Notes: generated by a model from the sequence alone, not told the origin. Shown: positions 8,751 to 18,458, counted from the first letter of the stretch. The stretch is DNA of 64,000 bases from Enterobacter asburiae (GCA_011754535.1 JAAQVN010000001.1:3844001-3908000), one strand, 5' to 3'. A program made the numbers and translations.

Positions 8751-10823
8751 ATGCCGTATACACCGATGAGCGATCTTGGACAGCAGGGCCTGTTTGACAT
8801 TACGCGCACACTTTTACAACAGCCCGATCTCGGCGCGCTGAGCGATGCCCTGACGCGGCTGGTCAGGCAATCAGCGCTGGCGGACAGCGCGGCGATTGTG
8901 CTCTGGCATAGCGGAACGCACCGCGCGAGCTACTACTCAACGCGCGATAATGGCAAAGCGTTTGAGTACGAGGACGAGACGTATCTGGCGCATGGCCCGG
9001 TGCGCCGCATTCTCTCCCGGCCTGAAGTGCTGCACTGCAATTTTGAAGAGTTTCGGATGGCGTGGCCGCGGCTGGCAGAGAGCAATCTTTATCAGCCTTT
9101 CGGTCATTACGGCATGCTGCCGCTGGCGGCGGAGGGCCATATTTTTGGCGGCTGCGAGTTTATCCGCAATACCGACCAGCCCTGGAGCGAGGCGGAGTAC
9201 GAGCGTCTGCATACCTTTACCCAGATCGTGGCCGTCGTCGCGGAGCAGATCCAAAGCCGCGTCACCAATAACGTGGATTACGACCTGCTGAGCCGCGAGC
9301 GCGACAACTTTCGTATTCTGGTCGCCATCACCAACGCCGTGCTGTCGCGCCTCGATATGGATGAGCTGGTCAGCGAAGTCTCGAAGGAGATCCACCACTA
9401 TTTCAAAATCGACGCTATCAGCATCGCGCTGCGCGGGAACCGCAAAGGCAAGCTGAACATCTATTCCACCCACTACCTCGATGAGGCTAACCCGGCGCAC
9501 GAGCAGAGCGAGGTGGACGAAGCGGGCACCCTTTCTGAGCGGGTGTTTAAAAGCAAGGAGATCCTGCTGCTTAACCTTAGCGAGCAGGACCCGGTGGCGC
9601 CGTACGAGCGGATGCTGTTTAACACCTGGGGCAACAAAATTCAGACTCTGTGCCTGCTGCCGCTGATGTCCGGCAGCACCATGCTTGGGGTGCTCAAACT
9701 GGCGCAGTGCGATGAGGCCGTGTTTACCACCGCCAACCTGAAGCTGCTGCGCCAGATCGCCGAGCGTATTTCTATCGCGCTGGATAACGCCCTCGCCTAT
9801 CAGGAGATCCACCGCCTGAAAGAGCGGCTGGTGGACGAGAATCTGGCCCTGACCGAGCAGCTCAACAATGTGGACAGCGAGTTTGGCGAAATCATCGGGC
9901 GCAGCGACGCCATGTACAGCGTCCTCAAGCAGGTGGAAATGGTGGCACAGAGCGACAGCACGGTGCTGATCCTCGGCGAAACCGGTACCGGTAAAGAGCT
10001 GATTGCCCGCGCCATCCATAACCTGAGCAACCGCAACAGCCGACGCATGGTGAAGATGAACTGCGCGGCGATGCCAGCGGGTCTGCTGGAAAGCGATCTC
10101 TTCGGCCACGAGCGCGGCGCGTTTACCGGGGCCAGCAGCCAGCGGCTGGGCCGTTTCGAGCTGGCGGATAAAAGCTCGCTGTTCCTCGACGAAGTGGGCG
10201 ATATGCCGCTGGAGCTACAGCCCAAGCTGCTACGCGTCTTGCAGGAGCAGGAGTTTGAGCGCCTCGGCAGCAACAAGCTTATCCAGACCGACGTGCGCCT
10301 GATTGCCGCCACCAACCGCGATCTGAAAAAAATGGTCGCCGACCGCGAATTCAGAAGCGACCTTTACTATCGCCTGAACGTCTTTCCGATCTGCCTGCCG
10401 CCGCTGCGCGAACGCCCGGAAGATATCCCCCTTCTGGTCAAGGCCTTTACCGCGAAAATCGCGCGCCGGATGGGGCGAAACATCGACAGCATTCCCGCCG
10501 AGACGCTGCGCACCCTCTCATCGATGGAGTGGCCGGGCAACGTGCGTGAACTGGAAAACGTCATTGAGCGCGCGGTGCTGCTGACGCGCGGGAACGTGCT
10601 GCAGCTCTCCCTGCCTGAGATTGCCCTTCCTGACGTGACCGTACCCGCCGCCGAGGTAGCGAAAGAGGGAGAAGATGAATATCAGCTCATTCTGCGCGTG
10701 CTGAAAGAGACCAACGGCGTGGTGGCCGGGCCGAAAGGGGCGGCCCAGCGGCTGGGGTTAAAACGCACCACCCTGCTGTCGCGCATGAAGCGTCTCGGGA
10801 TTGATAAAGAGAGTCTCATTTAA
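8751..10823 (+). CDS. fhlA: Formate-sensing sigma-54 activator FhlA
   Basis: Transcriptional activator of the formate regulon; formate is sensed by its N-terminal region rather than by phosphorylation. The 690 residues (E. coli 692) contain an N-terminal regulatory half with two GAF-like regions, roughly residues 20-180 and 200-360. An AAA+ domain follows, with Walker A GETGTGKE at 409-416 and the sigma-54 contact loop GAFTGA at about 456. The C-terminal helix-turn-helix is KGAAQRLGLKRTTLLSRMK. No receiver domain is present. Its targets include the divergent hyc and hyp promoters at 4898-5044. Confidence 0.97.
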   Translation: MPYTPMSDLGQQGLFDITRTLLQQPDLGALSDALTRLVRQSALADSAAIVLWHSGTHRASYYSTRDNGKAFEYEDETYLAHGPVRRILSRPEVLHCNFEEFRMAWPRLAESNLYQPFGHYGMLPLAAEGHIFGGCEFIRNTDQPWSEAEYERLHTFTQIVAVVAEQIQSRVTNNVDYDLLSRERDNFRILVAITNAVLSRLDMDELVSEVSKEIHHYFKIDAISIALRGNRKGKLNIYSTHYLDEANPAHEQSEVDEAGTLSERVFKSKEILLLNLSEQDPVAPYERMLFNTWGNKIQTLCLLPLMSGSTMLGVLKLAQCDEAVFTTANLKLLRQIAERISIALDNALAYQEIHRLKERLVDENLALTEQLNNVDSEFGEIIGRSDAMYSVLKQVEMVAQSDSTVLILGETGTGKELIARAIHNLSNRNSRRMVKMNCAAMPAGLLESDLFGHERGAFTGASSQRLGRFELADKSSLFLDEVGDMPLELQPKLLRVLQEQEFERLGSNKLIQTDVRLIAATNRDLKKMVADREFRSDLYYRLNVFPICLPPLRERPEDIPLLVKAFTAKIARRMGRNIDSIPAETLRTLSSMEWPGNVRELENVIERAVLLTRGNVLQLSLPEIALPDVTVPAAEVAKEGEDEYQLILRVLKETNGVVAGPKGAAQRLGLKRTTLLSRMKRLGIDKESLI

Positions 10824-10834
10824 GGCTTTATTCC

Positions 10835-10864
10835 GGCGGTGTTTTTCTGACACCGCCTTTTGTT
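10835..10864 (+). terminator. Rho-independent terminator after fhlA
   Basis: A perfect GGCGGTG/CACCGCC stem with a nine-base loop is followed by TTTTGTT. It ends the hyp-fhlA transcript 12 bases after the fhlA stop. Confidence 0.85.
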
Positions 10865-10885
10865 ACCCTGCGCAATTGTCCCTCA

Positions 10886-10914
10886 TTGACACAAAATCGT
10901 TTCCTCTGTATAAA
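10886..10914 (+). promoter_or_regulatory. Sigma-70 promoter of the iron ABC operon
   Basis: A perfect -35 box TTGACA (10886-10891) is followed after 17 bases by TATAAA (10909-10914). Predicted initiation near 10921 lies directly next to the Fur-like box. Confidence 0.85.
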
Positions 10915-10924
10915 ATCCCGCCTT

Positions 10925-10943
10925 AATAATGCGTTTCATTTGC
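10925..10943. promoter_or_regulatory. Putative Fur box
   Basis: AATAATGCGTTTCATTTGC matches the 19-base Fur consensus at 12 positions, including the ATAATG and TCATT cores. It covers the predicted transcription start of the ABC operon, where Fur-iron would block initiation. Regulation is inferred. Confidence 0.7.
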
Positions 10944-10976
10944 ATCAAAAAAAATTTTAATGAAGGGTAGCATTTC

Positions 10977-11975
10977 ATGAAGAAGGTCATCTGCGCGTTA
11001 GGCCTGGCGATTGCGTCGGTCAGTTCTGCTCTGGCAACCACATATCCTCTGACGATTGAAAACTGTGGCTACAAAGAGACATTCGCTAAAGCGCCGGAAC
11101 GCGTTGTGGCCCTGGGCCAGAACACCGTGGAAATTTTGCTCCTGCTGGGCCTTGAAGATAAGGTGAAGGCCAGCGCCTTCTGGCCGACAAAAGTGCTGCC
11201 GCAGCTGGCGGAACAGAATGCCAAAATCAAAACCCTGACGGTTGAAATTCCTACCCTTGAATCCATCCTTTCGCAAAATCCCGATTTTGTTCCTGCCCAG
11301 CTGCCGCTGCTGCTCGGGCCGGAAAGTAAGGTCGCAAAACGTGAAGATCTGGCCACCGTCGGCGTGAACAGCTATTTATCACCAGGCATGTGCGCCACCA
11401 AAAAGGCCGCAGGCGATATGTACGGCAGCCGCCAGAAGCTATGGGATATGACCTATCTCTATAAAGAGATTGAGGATCTCGCCAAAATCTTTAACGTTGA
11501 AGATCGCGGCCAGGCCGTCATTGCCGATTTCAAAAAACGCGAGGCCGACCTGCGTCAGGAATTTGGTAAAAACAAAAAAGATCTCTCGTTTGTCTTCTGG
11601 TTCTCAAGCGCCTCGCCTTCGGCGGATGCCTATGTCGGCGGGAAAAACAGCGCCTCCGGTTTTATTGCCAACGTGCTGGGCGGCCATAACGCCATTACCG
11701 CTGAGACCGAATGGCCAACCGTCGGCTGGGAAAGCATTATTGCCGCTAATCCGGATGTGATTGTGGTCTCCAGCCTGGACCGCAACCGCTGGGCGCTGGA
11801 TAACGCGGAAGAGAAAATCAAATTCCTGAAAAGCGATCCGGCCGTGAGCCAGCTTGATGCCGTGAAGAAAGGCCATATCGTGGTGATGGACGGTCAGGCG
11901 ATGAACCCGACGATTCGTACGATTTACGGTGCTGAGCAGGTGGGCGAGCAGCTCAGAAAGCTGGGGCTGAACTGA
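10977..11975 (+). CDS. Periplasmic substrate-binding protein of an iron-chelate ABC importer
   Basis: Binds a metal chelate in the periplasm and hands it to the adjacent permease. The N-terminus (MKKVICALGLAIASVSSALA) is a clear signal peptide with cleavage after ALA. The 332 residues have the two-lobe helical-backbone layout of the FepB/FecB/BtuF class: GYKETFAKAPERVVALGQNTVEILLLLG in the first lobe and NPDVIVVSS in the second. It is followed by permease and ATPase genes that overlap by one base each. The Fur box upstream points to iron. The ligand cannot be named, and no outer-membrane receptor gene lies nearby. E. coli lacks this operon between fhlA and mutS. Confidence 0.88.
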   Translation: MKKVICALGLAIASVSSALATTYPLTIENCGYKETFAKAPERVVALGQNTVEILLLLGLEDKVKASAFWPTKVLPQLAEQNAKIKTLTVEIPTLESILSQNPDFVPAQLPLLLGPESKVAKREDLATVGVNSYLSPGMCATKKAAGDMYGSRQKLWDMTYLYKEIEDLAKIFNVEDRGQAVIADFKKREADLRQEFGKNKKDLSFVFWFSSASPSADAYVGGKNSASGFIANVLGGHNAITAETEWPTVGWESIIAANPDVIVVSSLDRNRWALDNAEEKIKFLKSDPAVSQLDAVKKGHIVVMDGQAMNPTIRTIYGAEQVGEQLRKLGLN

Positions 11976-13012
11976 TGACAGTTGCCGTACTTCAGGCCCG
12001 CCAGGGCCTGATCCTGACCACTTCTGCTCTTCTTGCTGTTATCCTGCTGTTTCTGGTGATTGCCCTTGGCGTCAGCGTCGGCGAGCTGTCGATTCCGCTG
12101 TCCAATGTCTTTTATGCTATCGGTAATAAGCTGGGGCTGACCGACGTTCCGCTCAACCGCATCTATGAGAGCGTTATCTGGGACTTCCGCCTGAGCCGCG
12201 CGCTGGTGGCGGCGTGCTGCGGGGCCGGTTTAGCCATCTGCGGCGCCGTGCTGCAAAGCCTGCTGAAAAACGCGCTGGCAGAACCTTACGTGCTCGGCGT
12301 GTCGGCGGGTGCTTCAACCGGGGCGGTGTCGGTCGTCGTTCTGGGCATCGGCACCGGCGCGGTATCGCTCTCTGCGGGCGCGTTTGCCGGGGCGTTCGCC
12401 GCCTTTGCGTTTGTCGCATTTCTGACGAACGGCGCGCGCGGGGGGAATGAACGTACCATTCTGGCAGGGGTTGCGGCCTCTCAGCTGTTCAACGCCATTA
12501 CCGCCTATACCATCAGTACCTCCGCCAGCGCCCAGCAGGCGCGCGACGTGATGTTCTGGCTACTGGGCAGCTTTAGCGGCGTGCGATGGCCGGAATTCCA
12601 GCTGGCGCTGGTTGTCGTGCTGGCGGGCCTTGCCGTCTGCCTCTACTATTCCCGGGCGCTGGACGCCTTTACCTTTGGTGATGACGCCGCGGCCTCTTTA
12701 GGTATTGCCGTCCCGTGGGTTCGCCTGACGCTCTTTACCACTACCGCGCTAATTACCGCGACGATTGTCAGCATGGCGGGTTCAATCGGCTTTGTGGGGC
12801 TGGTGGTACCGCACGTTATGCGTTTCCTGTTCGGGCCGCTGCACCGCACGCTGCTGATTGCCAGCGCGCTGGCCGGGGCGATCCTGATGGTGCTGGCCGA
12901 CATCGCCTCGCGGATGCTGATTGCGCCGCAAAGCCTCCCCGTCGGCGTAGTCACCGCGCTGGTGGGCGTGCCTTTCTTTGCCGTGATTATCTACCGTTCA
13001 AGGAATAAGTGA
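11975..13012 (+). CDS. FecCD-family permease of the iron-chelate ABC importer
   Basis: Inner-membrane channel subunit that presumably works as a homodimer. The 345 residues form about ten hydrophobic helices. NALAEPYVLGVSAGAS and GFVGLVVPHVMR are typical of FecCD/BtuC permeases; the latter is the region that couples to the ATPase. Only one permease gene is present, unlike fepDG or fecCD, so a homodimer is inferred. The start codon shares one base with the stop of the binding-protein gene. Confidence 0.92.
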   Translation: MTVAVLQARQGLILTTSALLAVILLFLVIALGVSVGELSIPLSNVFYAIGNKLGLTDVPLNRIYESVIWDFRLSRALVAACCGAGLAICGAVLQSLLKNALAEPYVLGVSAGASTGAVSVVVLGIGTGAVSLSAGAFAGAFAAFAFVAFLTNGARGGNERTILAGVAASQLFNAITAYTISTSASAQQARDVMFWLLGSFSGVRWPEFQLALVVVLAGLAVCLYYSRALDAFTFGDDAAASLGIAVPWVRLTLFTTTALITATIVSMAGSIGFVGLVVPHVMRFLFGPLHRTLLIASALAGAILMVLADIASRMLIAPQSLPVGVVTALVGVPFFAVIIYRSRNK

Positions 13013-13773
13013 TGAGTATCTGCGCTGAAAATATTACCTGGAAGGTCGGCAAAAAAGTTATCGTCAATGACGTCTCGCTGAAGGTTTCCCGGGGCGAAAC
13101 CGTGGGTCTCCTTGGCCCTAACGGCTGCGGCAAATCGTCTCTTTTGCGTATCCTGGCTGGCCTGCGTCGCCCGGATGCGGGCAGCGTGACCCTGGACGGG
13201 CAGGACATTTCCCGCATCGCCAAAAAGCAGCTTGCCCGCCGGGTGGCGTTCGTTGAGCAGCACGGGATGACCGACGCCAATATGCGCGTGCGCGACGTGG
13301 TGAAACTCGGGCGTATTCCGCACCACTCCGCTTTTTCGAACTGGAGCGCGCAAGATGACGACACCGTCACCGCGGCTCTGCAGCGTGTCGATATGCTGGA
13401 CCGCAGCGAGCAGGGCTGGCTGAGCCTCTCCGGCGGCGAGCGCCAGCGCGTACATATTGCCCGCGCGCTGGCCCAGACCCCAACGGAAATCCTGCTGGAT
13501 GAACCGACCAACCACCTGGACATCCATCATCAGATGCAGCTGATGCAGTTGATCAGCGAATTACCTGTTACCAGCATTGTCGCCATCCACGATCTCAACC
13601 ACGCCTCAATGTTCTGCGACTCGCTGATTGTGATGCAGAAAGGGCAAATTGTGGCGACCGGAACACCGCAGGACATTTTATCCGAGTCGTTGCTCTGGGA
13701 GGTCTTCAGAGTCAAAACCAAAATTGAGATCTCGCCGTTCCATGGCAAAAAGCACATTCACTTTATCGTGTAG
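13012..13773 (+). CDS. ATP-binding protein of the iron-chelate ABC importer
   Basis: ATPase that powers the importer. The 253 residues show Walker A GPNGCGKSS, the ABC signature LSGGERQR, Walker B LLDEPTNHLD and the switch histidine in AIHDLNH. ATG 13012 is chosen because AAGGA at 13000-13004 lies seven bases upstream. A GTG three bases earlier gives a poorer spacing. The start overlaps the permease stop by one base. The family is FepC/FecE. Confidence 0.93.
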   Translation: MSICAENITWKVGKKVIVNDVSLKVSRGETVGLLGPNGCGKSSLLRILAGLRRPDAGSVTLDGQDISRIAKKQLARRVAFVEQHGMTDANMRVRDVVKLGRIPHHSAFSNWSAQDDDTVTAALQRVDMLDRSEQGWLSLSGGERQRVHIARALAQTPTEILLDEPTNHLDIHHQMQLMQLISELPVTSIVAIHDLNHASMFCDSLIVMQKGQIVATGTPQDILSESLLWEVFRVKTKIEISPFHGKKHIHFIV

Positions 13774-13789
13774 GGACGAGTGATCGACA

Positions 13790-15010
13790 ATGCCCCTTCG
13801 CCCCGCCACCACGCTCTGGCCACCCGTTTTACTGGGTAGTCAGTTTGTTTTTAACATTGGGTTTTACGCCGTCGTTCCCTTCCTGGCGATATTTCTGCGC
13901 GACGACATGCTGCTCTCCGGCGGGCTTATCGGGCTGATCCTGGGCCTGCGCACGTTCTCGCAACAGGGGATGTTTATCGTTGGCGGGGCACTCTCGGACC
14001 GGTTTGGCGCGAAAGGGGTTATCCTCAGCGGCTGTATAGTTCGTGTTTCGGGCTATCTGCTACTGGCCTTCGGGGGATCGCTGTGGCCGATTATTCTGGG
14101 CGCGTGTCTGACGGGCGTCGGTGGCGCGTTATTTTCTCCCTCAATTGAGGCTCTGCTGGCAAAAGCGGGCACACACAGTGAGGCGAAAGGCAAACGAAGC
14201 CGCGCGGAGTGGTTTGCGCTCTTTGCCGTCTGCGGAGAGCTCGGCGCGGTACTAGGCCCGGTTGCTGGCGCCCTGCTAACGGGGCTTGGCTTCCGCCAGG
14301 TGGCGCTGGCGGGTGCAGGCGTCTTTATCATTGCGTTACTGGTGCTTTACTTCTGTCTGCCTGCTGCTGGACACCGTTCACAGAAGATTAAAATAGTGCC
14401 CTGGTGGACGACGTTCCGCCAGCCGCGCTTTGTCGCCTTTATCATTGCGTACAGCTCCTGGCTGTTAAGCTACAACCAGCTCTATCTGGCGCTGCCGGTA
14501 GAGATCCAGCGCTCCGGCGGTAACGAGAAAGATCTCGGCCCGCTTTTTATGCTGGCCTCCGTTCTGATCATTACCTTACAGCTGCCGCTGGCGCGTTTCG
14601 CCCGTCGCGTGGGCGCGGTGAACATTCTGCCGGTGGGCTTTTTGCTGCTTTCCGCCGCCTTCGCGAGCGTGGCAATGTTCGCGGCAACAGTACCGCCTGA
14701 AGGCTGGCTGCGGCTTCTGCCCTCGGTCTCGTTTGTCACGCTGCTGACGCTGGGACAGATGCTGCTGGTGCCGTCGGCAAAAGATCTCATTCCGCGGTTC
14801 GCCGAGGAATCAACGCTGGGCGCGCACTACGGCGCACTCTCCACCGCCGGAGGCATTGCGGTACTGGCCGGAAACCTGTTGTTTGGCAGCCTGCTGGATC
14901 GCGCGCTGGTGCCTTCAACGCAGGCAATGTATCCCTGGCTGCTGCTGGCGCTCTTTCCACTCTGCAGCGCGCTGGCCATGAATGTGATTTGCCGCCCGCT
15001 ACGAAGCTGA
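13790..15010 (+). CDS. MFS transporter linked to the iron ABC operon
   Basis: A 406-residue major facilitator with about 12 hydrophobic helices. The loop motif GGALSDRFGAKGVILSG at residues 64-80 is the MFS motif A. The protein resembles the MdtH/YceL group of drug-export MFS proteins. It starts 16 bases after the ATPase gene on the same strand, so it is probably co-transcribed under the Fur-type promoter. A role in export or import of a siderophore is plausible from context but unproven. Confidence 0.85.
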   Translation: MPLRPATTLWPPVLLGSQFVFNIGFYAVVPFLAIFLRDDMLLSGGLIGLILGLRTFSQQGMFIVGGALSDRFGAKGVILSGCIVRVSGYLLLAFGGSLWPIILGACLTGVGGALFSPSIEALLAKAGTHSEAKGKRSRAEWFALFAVCGELGAVLGPVAGALLTGLGFRQVALAGAGVFIIALLVLYFCLPAAGHRSQKIKIVPWWTTFRQPRFVAFIIAYSSWLLSYNQLYLALPVEIQRSGGNEKDLGPLFMLASVLIITLQLPLARFARRVGAVNILPVGFLLLSAAFASVAMFAATVPPEGWLRLLPSVSFVTLLTLGQMLLVPSAKDLIPRFAEESTLGAHYGALSTAGGIAVLAGNLLFGSLLDRALVPSTQAMYPWLLLALFPLCSALAMNVICRPLRS

Positions 15011-15015
15011 ACGGC

Positions 15016-15360
15016 TTATTTTTTCGGACGATACTTTTCCGGCAGTTCCGGCACCGGACGACGGTCATCCATCAGATGACGGACGGTCAGAATGGGGTGT
15101 CGCCATAACATACGCGGGCCTGCCCAGCGCATAATCTGCTTCATCTCTTCACGTCTGGCAGGCTGGTAGCAGTGCACCGGGCATTGTTTACAGGCGGGCT
15201 TTTCTTCACCAAAAACACACTTATCCAGGCGCTTATCGGCATACGCGTTGAGCGCCCGATAATGCCCCGCTTCCTGAGAAGCCTGTGGACACTGCTTTTC
15301 GTACAACGCGATCATTTTCGCGATGGTCTCTTTTTCACGTGATATGCGTTTACCGGTCAT
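15016..15360 (-). CDS. ygbA: YgbA family protein (nitric-oxide-responsive)
   Basis: A 114-residue protein matching E. coli YgbA (117), a small cytoplasmic protein strongly induced by nitric oxide through NsrR. Its biochemical function is unknown. Four cysteines in the segment CVFGEEKPACKQCPVHC could bind metal or sense redox state. It converges with the MFS gene, the two stops being five bases apart. Synteny with fhlA and mutS is as in E. coli once the inserted transporter genes are removed. Confidence 0.9.
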   Translation of the reverse strand: MTGKRISREKETIAKMIALYEKQCPQASQEAGHYRALNAYADKRLDKCVFGEEKPACKQCPVHCYQPARREEMKQIMRWAGPRMLWRHPILTVRHLMDDRRPVPELPEKYRPKK

Positions 15361-15378
15361 AGCGACTTACCGAACAAT

Positions 15379-15389
15379 AAGATGCATCA
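15379..15389. promoter_or_regulatory. Putative NsrR half-site upstream of ygbA
   Basis: AAGATGCATCA, 18 bases upstream of the ygbA ATG, matches nine positions of the NsrR half-site AAGATGYATTT. ygbA is a known NsrR target in E. coli. Confidence 0.55.
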
Positions 15390-15479
15390 ATAGTACACTT
15401 TTACACGCTGAATTTCAGGTGTTGCATTCCGTTTTCTGAAGCCTGATTCCACTATTACCCCTGCGCCCGCTAAAAATCA

Positions 15480-15495
15480 CTGGTATTTTATACAG
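15480..15495. promoter_or_regulatory. Putative LexA (SOS) box upstream of the SymE-like gene
   Basis: CTGGTATTTTATACAG has the invariant CTG-N10-CAG arrangement with an AT-rich core and sits 40 bases ahead of the SymE-like start. In E. coli symE is repressed by LexA, so site and gene support each other. Confidence 0.65.
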
Positions 15496-15535
15496 GCATC
15501 AGGAATGACCGTTGTCCGTATAGTCTGGAGACCCT

Positions 15536-15766
15536 ATGAAAGAGATCGCGATCGGCAAACCCTACCGCCATTTAAAAGTGGGATATTTCAGAAAACGTCA
15601 CGAGGATCGAAAAACGAAGATTCCAAAGCGGTACAGCGTGCATGCGGCGCTGAGCTTAAAAGGCGACTGGCTTGAAAAAGCGGGCTTTACCACCAACTCC
15701 CGGGTCAGGGTGGGCGTAGAGCATGGAAAAATTGTCATCGAATTAATGTCGGAAGGCACCTCGTAA
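15536..15766 (+). CDS. SymE-like small protein
   Basis: A 76-residue basic protein. The segment KGDWLEKAGFTTNSRVRVGVEHGKIVI aligns with the SymE fold, an AbrB-related swapped hairpin. E. coli SymE is a longer (113 residue) SOS-induced RNA-targeting toxin controlled by the antisense RNA SymR. This copy lacks the C-terminal extension of E. coli SymE. A GGAG ribosome site lies five bases before the ATG. A LexA-like box lies at 15480-15495. An antisense RNA could be encoded opposite its 5' end, but I could not identify its promoter with confidence. Toxic activity is unproven. Confidence 0.75.
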   Translation: MKEIAIGKPYRHLKVGYFRKRHEDRKTKIPKRYSVHAALSLKGDWLEKAGFTTNSRVRVGVEHGKIVIELMSEGTS

Positions 15767-15879
15767 AGCCGCCACATTTTTCTGCGCCGGACCTTTTTTT
15801 CATGCGACAATAGAAGGAACAAACGGCCACTGAGCCGCTCAAAACGGTTTATTTTCAAAGAAATGGACATCATAACTCC

Positions 15880-18441
15880 ATGAGCACAATCGACAATTTC
15901 GACGCACATACGCCAATGATGCAGCAGTATCTGAAGCTGAAGGCACAGCATCCGGAAATCCTGCTGTTTTACCGTATGGGCGATTTTTACGAGCTGTTTT
16001 ATGACGATGCTAAGCGTGCATCGCAGCTGCTCGACATCTCGCTGACCAAACGTGGCGCATCGGCAGGCGAGCCCATTCCGATGGCCGGCATCCCGCACCA
16101 TGCTGTTGAAAACTATCTGGCCAAGCTGGTGAATCAGGGCGAGTCCGTCGCTATTTGCGAGCAGATCGGCGACCCGGCAACCTCGAAAGGCCCGGTTGAG
16201 CGCAAAGTCGTACGCATCGTCACGCCAGGCACCATCAGTGATGAAGCCCTGCTTCAGGAGCGCCAGGATAACCTGCTGGCAGCGCTGTGGCAGGATGGCA
16301 AAGGGTTTGGCTATGCCACGCTGGACATCAGCTCCGGGCGTTTTCGCCTGAGTGAGCCGGCCGATCGTGAAACGATGGCTGCCGAACTGCAGCGCACCAA
16401 CCCGGCAGAGCTGCTCTACGCCGAAGACTTCGCCGAAATGGCGCTGATTGAAGGCCGTCGCGGATTGCGCCGCCGCCCGCTGTGGGAATTCGAAATTGAT
16501 ACCGCCCGCCAGCAACTGAACCTGCAGTTTGGCACCCGCGATCTGATTGGCTTTGGAGTGGAAAACGCTCCGCGCGGGCTGTGTGCCGCAGGTTGCCTCC
16601 TGCAGTACGTGAAAGACACCCAGCGCACCGCCCTGCCGCATATCCGTTCTATCACCATGGAGCGCCAGCAGGACAGCATCATCATGGATGCCGCCACGCG
16701 CCGTAACCTTGAGATCACCCAGAACCTGGCGGGTGGCGTTGAAAACACGCTCGCGTCGGTGCTCGACAGTACGGTAACGCCAATGGGCAGCCGCATGCTG
16801 AAACGCTGGCTGCATATGCCGATTCGCGATACCGATACGCTGGTTTGCCGCCAGCAGACGATTGCTGCGTTGCAGGATCGCTATACCGAACTGCAGCCTG
16901 TCCTGCGTCAGGTAGGCGATCTGGAACGTATTCTTGCCCGTCTGGCATTGCGCACCGCGCGCCCGCGCGACCTCGCGCGGATGCGGCATGCTTTCCAGCA
17001 GCTGCCGGAGCTGCGTGCTCAGCTGAGCGACGTTGACAGCGCGCCGGTACAGAAACTTCGTGAAACCATGGGCGAATTTACCGAGCTTCGCGAACTGCTG
17101 GAGCGCGCCATTATCGATGCGCCTCCGGTTCTGGTGCGCGATGGCGGCGTGATTGCTCCAGGCTACAACGAAGAGCTGGACGAATGGCGCGCGCTGGCCG
17201 ACGGCGCGACGGACTATCTCGATAAGCTGGAAATCCGCGAACGCGAGCGTCTTGGGCTCGACACACTGAAAGTGGGATATAACGCGGTACACGGTTACTA
17301 CATTCAGATCAGCCGCGGGCAAAGCCACCTGGCGCCGATTCACTACGTCCGTCGCCAGACGTTGAAAAACGCCGAACGCTACATCATTCCCGAGCTGAAA
17401 GAGTACGAGGACAAAGTGCTCACCTCGAAAGGTAAAGCCCTGGCGCTGGAAAAACAGCTGTATGACGAGCTGTTTGACATGCTGATGCCGCACCTGGCCG
17501 ACCTGCAGCTGAGCGCCAGCGCGCTGGCGGAGCTGGACGTGCTGGTGAACCTGGCAGAACGCGCGGAAACGCTGAACTATACCTGCCCAACCTTTACCGA
17601 CAAGCCTGGCATTCGCATCACTGAAGGCCGTCACCCGGTAGTTGAGCAGGTGCTGAACGAACCGTTCATTGCCAACCCGCTGAGCCTGTCGCCACAGAGA
17701 AGAATGCTGATCATTACCGGCCCGAACATGGGCGGTAAAAGTACCTACATGCGCCAGACGGCGCTGATTGCTTTGCTCGCGTATATCGGCAGCTACGTCC
17801 CGGCGCAAAAAGTGGAGATTGGCCCCATCGACCGTATCTTCACCCGCGTTGGGGCAGCGGACGATCTGGCGAGCGGTCGCTCAACCTTTATGGTCGAGAT
17901 GACCGAAACGGCTAACATTCTGCATAACGCGACGGAGCACAGCCTGGTGCTGATGGATGAGGTAGGACGCGGAACCTCAACCTATGACGGCCTGTCGCTG
18001 GCCTGGGCCTGTGCTGAAAGCCTCGCAAATAAAATCAAGGCCATGACGCTGTTCGCCACCCACTACTTCGAACTGACGCAGCTGCCGGAGAAAATGGAAG
18101 GCGTGGCTAACGTTCATCTTGATGCACTTGAGCACGGCGACACCATCGCCTTTATGCACACGGTGCAGGATGGCGCGGCGAGCAAGAGCTATGGCCTTGC
18201 CGTCGCGGCGCTGGCAGGGGTACCAAAAGAGGTGATCAAGCGCGCTCGCCAGAAGCTGCGTGAGCTGGAAAGCCTCTCGCCGAATGCGGCAGCCACGCAG
18301 ATCGATGGCACCCAGATGTCGCTGTTGGCGCCAGCGGAAGAAACATCGCCTGCGGTGGAAGCGCTGGAGAACCTAGACCCGGATTCACTGACGCCGCGTC
18401 AGGCGCTGGAGTGGATTTATCGGTTGAAGAGTCTGGTTTAG
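15880..18441 (+). CDS. mutS: DNA mismatch repair protein MutS
   Basis: Mismatch-recognition ATPase that starts methyl-directed repair. The 853 residues equal E. coli MutS. The mismatch-contacting Phe36 and Glu38 are present in GDFYELF. The ATPase carries Walker [10 protein letters not shown] near residue 614, followed by [13 protein letters not shown] and the helix-turn-helix dimer region. The C-terminal [18 protein letters not shown] tetramerization segment is intact. Transcribed divergently from ygbA, with the SymE-like gene between. Confidence 0.98.
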   Translation: MSTIDNFDAHTPMMQQYLKLKAQHPEILLFYRMGDFYELFYDDAKRASQLLDISLTKRGASAGEPIPMAGIPHHAVENYLAKLVNQGESVAICEQIGDPATSKGPVERKVVRIVTPGTISDEALLQERQDNLLAALWQDGKGFGYATLDISSGRFRLSEPADRETMAAELQRTNPAELLYAEDFAEMALIEGRRGLRRRPLWEFEIDTARQQLNLQFGTRDLIGFGVENAPRGLCAAGCLLQYVKDTQRTALPHIRSITMERQQDSIIMDAATRRNLEITQNLAGGVENTLASVLDSTVTPMGSRMLKRWLHMPIRDTDTLVCRQQTIAALQDRYTELQPVLRQVGDLERILARLALRTARPRDLARMRHAFQQLPELRAQLSDVDSAPVQKLRETMGEFTELRELLERAIIDAPPVLVRDGGVIAPGYNEELDEWRALADGATDYLDKLEIRERERLGLDTLKVGYNAVHGYYIQISRGQSHLAPIHYVRRQTLKNAERYIIPELKEYEDKVLTSKGKALALEKQLYDELFDMLMPHLADLQLSASALAELDVLVNLAERAETLNYTCPTFTDKPGIRITEGRHPVVEQVLNEPFIANPLSLSPQRRMLIITGPNMGGKSTYMRQTALIALLAYIGSYVPAQKVEIGPIDRIFTRVGAADDLASGRSTFMVEMTETANILHNATEHSLVLMDEVGRGTSTYDGLSLAWACAESLANKIKAMTLFATHYFELTQLPEKMEGVANVHLDALEHGDTIAFMHTVQDGAASKSYGLAVAALAGVPKEVIKRARQKLRELESLSPNAAATQIDGTQMSLLAPAEETSPAVEALENLDPDSLTPRQALEWIYRLKSLV

Positions 18442-18458
18442 TTTTCTGCGGTCTGTTT

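Noticed and set aside
15598..17808. Long minus-strand open frame opposite mutS and the SymE-like gene
   Set aside because: It is antisense to conserved mutS codons and shows no recognisable domain or start signal.
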